NCBI GenBank assembly: GCA_037447655.1
Contig: JBBHKE010003104.1
Coordinates: forward strand, 99,554 to 163,553
Source: Zygnema cylindricum
Lineage: Eukaryota; Streptophyta; Zygnematophyceae; Zygnematales; Zygnemataceae
Direction: 5' to 3'
Length of the DNA: 64,000 nucleotides
In this document: positions 62,293 through 64,000 of the stretch, one piece after another
Layout: each line of letters begins with the position of its first letter
Position numbering within the stretch: the stretch's first letter is position 1
Notes under the pieces: generated by a model
Seen by the model: only the letters and a program-made list of their open reading frames with translations
The model's database searches: none
What the model was told of the DNA's origin: nothing
Made by a program: the position numbers and the translations under genes

Positions 62293-63928
62293 TTAAAAAT
62301 GCACTTTCCTTTTTCGACCCGTGTACTTTGAATCGGCCGGAACTGACGCATACCCTCGATTTCTTCTTTGTTCCTTTTTCTTCAGAATCCACGCTCGACC
62401 TTTTGACCGTCCATCTCCAGATTTTCTCCGTTTCGACGGTCTTTGGCGATCCGCGAAACTCACCTGATCGATAAAAAAAAAATGGTCATAATGTTTGTCA
62501 AAAATAACTGAGGTTCGTTTTAAAAAGTAACGTTCAATAAGGAAAAATATACATTCGTTTAACGATAAACAAAACAACATTCGTTAGAGAAGTAACATTT
62601 GTTTAAACAAAACAACATTCATTAAAACGAGGGAACGTTTATTGACAACTGTACCATTCATTTGAAAAAAGTAGAATTTGTTAAAAAAGTGACATTCTTT
62701 GTGGGAAACATTCAACAAACGTGAATCCCAACATGCTTTGTACATTTGACAGTTTTAAACCAAAAATACGTTTTTGCCAAAAAAAACGTACCCATTGATA
62801 GTGCATTTGTTATCTACTGCCTTTCAAACATTTACTAAGCAAAAAAAAAAGGCGACCCTTCAAAATTGACCCAATACTGAGGGAGAATCGAGGGAGAACA
62901 GACAAAATATGAATGAACATACAATTTCTAGTCTCAAATCACCCAATAATTTGAGTGTTATAGAAAAAAAAAAAAAACCTTGCACAAGCATACACTTCAC
63001 TGCACCTCAACATTTATATGTACTGTAGGATTATCTATTTGAATTTAGATTTAAAAAATGCAAACAAACAATGACGAAAAAAATTCAGTCGTTTCTTTGA
63101 AAACAGTGCAAACTATTTAAAAAAAAAAAAAAACTCCACTTCGTTTCCTTTCCATTCTCTATAAAAACATTTGATGAAAATTGAAACATGAAATGAAATA
63201 AGAAATGAAAAAAAGAAAAGGGGTTCAATCTCAGACTCACTGTTGTTTCATCTTCGTCATCTCCGTCCGAACCTCCATCCTCACTTCCCTCATCTCCCTC
63301 CACCCCCTTTGCCTTTGGAAGACTCGAATTCGCATTTGGGGGACCAGAAGTGAGACATAAAAAGTATTTTTTTGCCCGAGTACTGAAAAACCAAAGTGAA
63401 AAAAAAAAAAGACACAGTATTTTATGGAACTCATCTATATTTAGATCTTTCAAGTTAAATTATATAACAATCAAAGAACAATTAGATCACCAAAACAATG
63501 ACATATTCACGATTAAAAAACATCATATAAAGAAATTTGGAATAAAACAGGCTAGAGACAAGAAAAAAGACGAGAGAGAGAGGGATAGGGAAAGGGGGAG
63601 AGAGAGGAAGGCGGAGAGGGAGAGGGAGAGGGAATGAGAGAGGGAGAGGGAATGGGAGAGGGAGAGGGTGAGAGAGGGGGAGAGGGAGAGGGAATGGGGG
63701 AGGGAGAGCAAGAGGAAGAGCGAGAGGGAGAGACAGATGGAAAGGGACAGAGAAAGAGAAACATAAACTGAAACCGTAACCGAAACCCAGAAACCCAGAA
63801 ACCCAAAACCCAAATACCTAAAAACCCCTCAAACCCCAAAACCCAAAAACCCACAGCACCACACACTCAGCGAGAGAGACAGCCCCATCCCCTCCCATAC
63901 CTATGCGGGTGGCCCACCACCAGCTCCC
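62293..63928 (-). CDS. BUD23: 18S rRNA (guanine-N7)-methyltransferase BUD23, 3' part
   Basis: Three 3' exons are visible: 63901-63928 (28-bp microexon), 63241-63382 and 62293-62463 (TAA at 62293-62295). They join in phase: GELVVGHPHS|TRAKKYFLCLTSGPP, an acidic linker GSEDGGSDGDDEDETT, then VSFADRQRPSKRRK. The C-terminus AWILKKKEQRRNRG, then VPADSKYTGRKRKVHF, is the conserved basic tail of BUD23/WBSCR22 (plant RID2), needed for binding the pre-40S subunit and TRM112. The enzyme makes m7G in the 18S rRNA and aids small-subunit export. The SAM-binding domain and start lie beyond 64000. The family normally has about 280 residues, so roughly 170 are outside the window. Confidence 0.88.
63570..63770. 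repeat. (GAGAGG)n purine tract in a BUD23 intron
   Basis: GAGAGGGAGAGGGA-type repeats, then a run of AAACCCAG/AAACCCCAA motifs (63780-63850), lie just downstream (in transcription) of the 28-bp exon. Ser/Leu ORFs read on the minus strand are artefacts. Confidence 0.85.
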
Positions 63929-64000
63929 CTGAGACACAGACACAGAGAGAGAGAGAAAAAGATACAACTCCAACCCCAACCCTCCCCCTCCCCCTCCCCC

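Overview
The window is eukaryotic nuclear DNA: AT-rich, with many introns, microsatellites and small DNA transposons. The recognisable genes point to the green-plant lineage. They include a homolog of the plant BEACH protein BCHB, a plant-type ELM2/SANT protein, a glycolipid transfer protein, and a protein with a probable plastid transit peptide. The microsatellite-filled introns and Arg/Glu-repeat exons suggest a streptophyte alga or early-diverging land plant. I cannot name the species. All gene models were built by hand from splice sites, reading-frame phase and remembered family signatures. No search was run.

Layout. 1-2036 (+) is the 3' end of an unrecognised gene. 5159-8840 (-) is a complete six-exon GLTP gene. 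9232-13634 is a complete hAT transposon with an intact two-exon transposase (-), followed 116 bp later by a non-autonomous hAT relative (13751-15807) holding two inverted copies of a smaller element. 16230-30340 (+) holds about 14 exons of a BCHB-like gene, but only the N-terminal part. The later region (concanavalin-like, PH, BEACH, WD40) is absent, and the model has a one-base surplus in exon 5 and an unresolved exon 9/10 joint. 30341-35536 has no convincing gene. 35537-37716 (-) is a two-exon plastid-type protein of unknown function. 39531-42611 (-) is a Btz/CASC3-like RNA-processing protein, divergent from TRM10 (43517-46222, +), a tRNA m1G9 methyltransferase. 48536-58603 (-) is a large ELM2/SANT chromatin protein, convergent with TRM10. 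62293-63928 (-) is the 3' end of BUD23, the 18S rRNA N7-guanine methyltransferase, continuing past the window.

The genes do not form a pathway or cluster. They are ordinary dispersed housekeeping loci, several in RNA modification or processing (TRM10, Btz-like, BUD23). The main interest lies in genome structure: a TA-flanked MITE family present in most gaps and introns, tandem duplications that copy splice sites and stop codons, coding microsatellites, a likely U12-type intron and a GC-AG intron. I found no convincing evidence of a wholly new biological system, CRISPR array, rRNA or tRNA.
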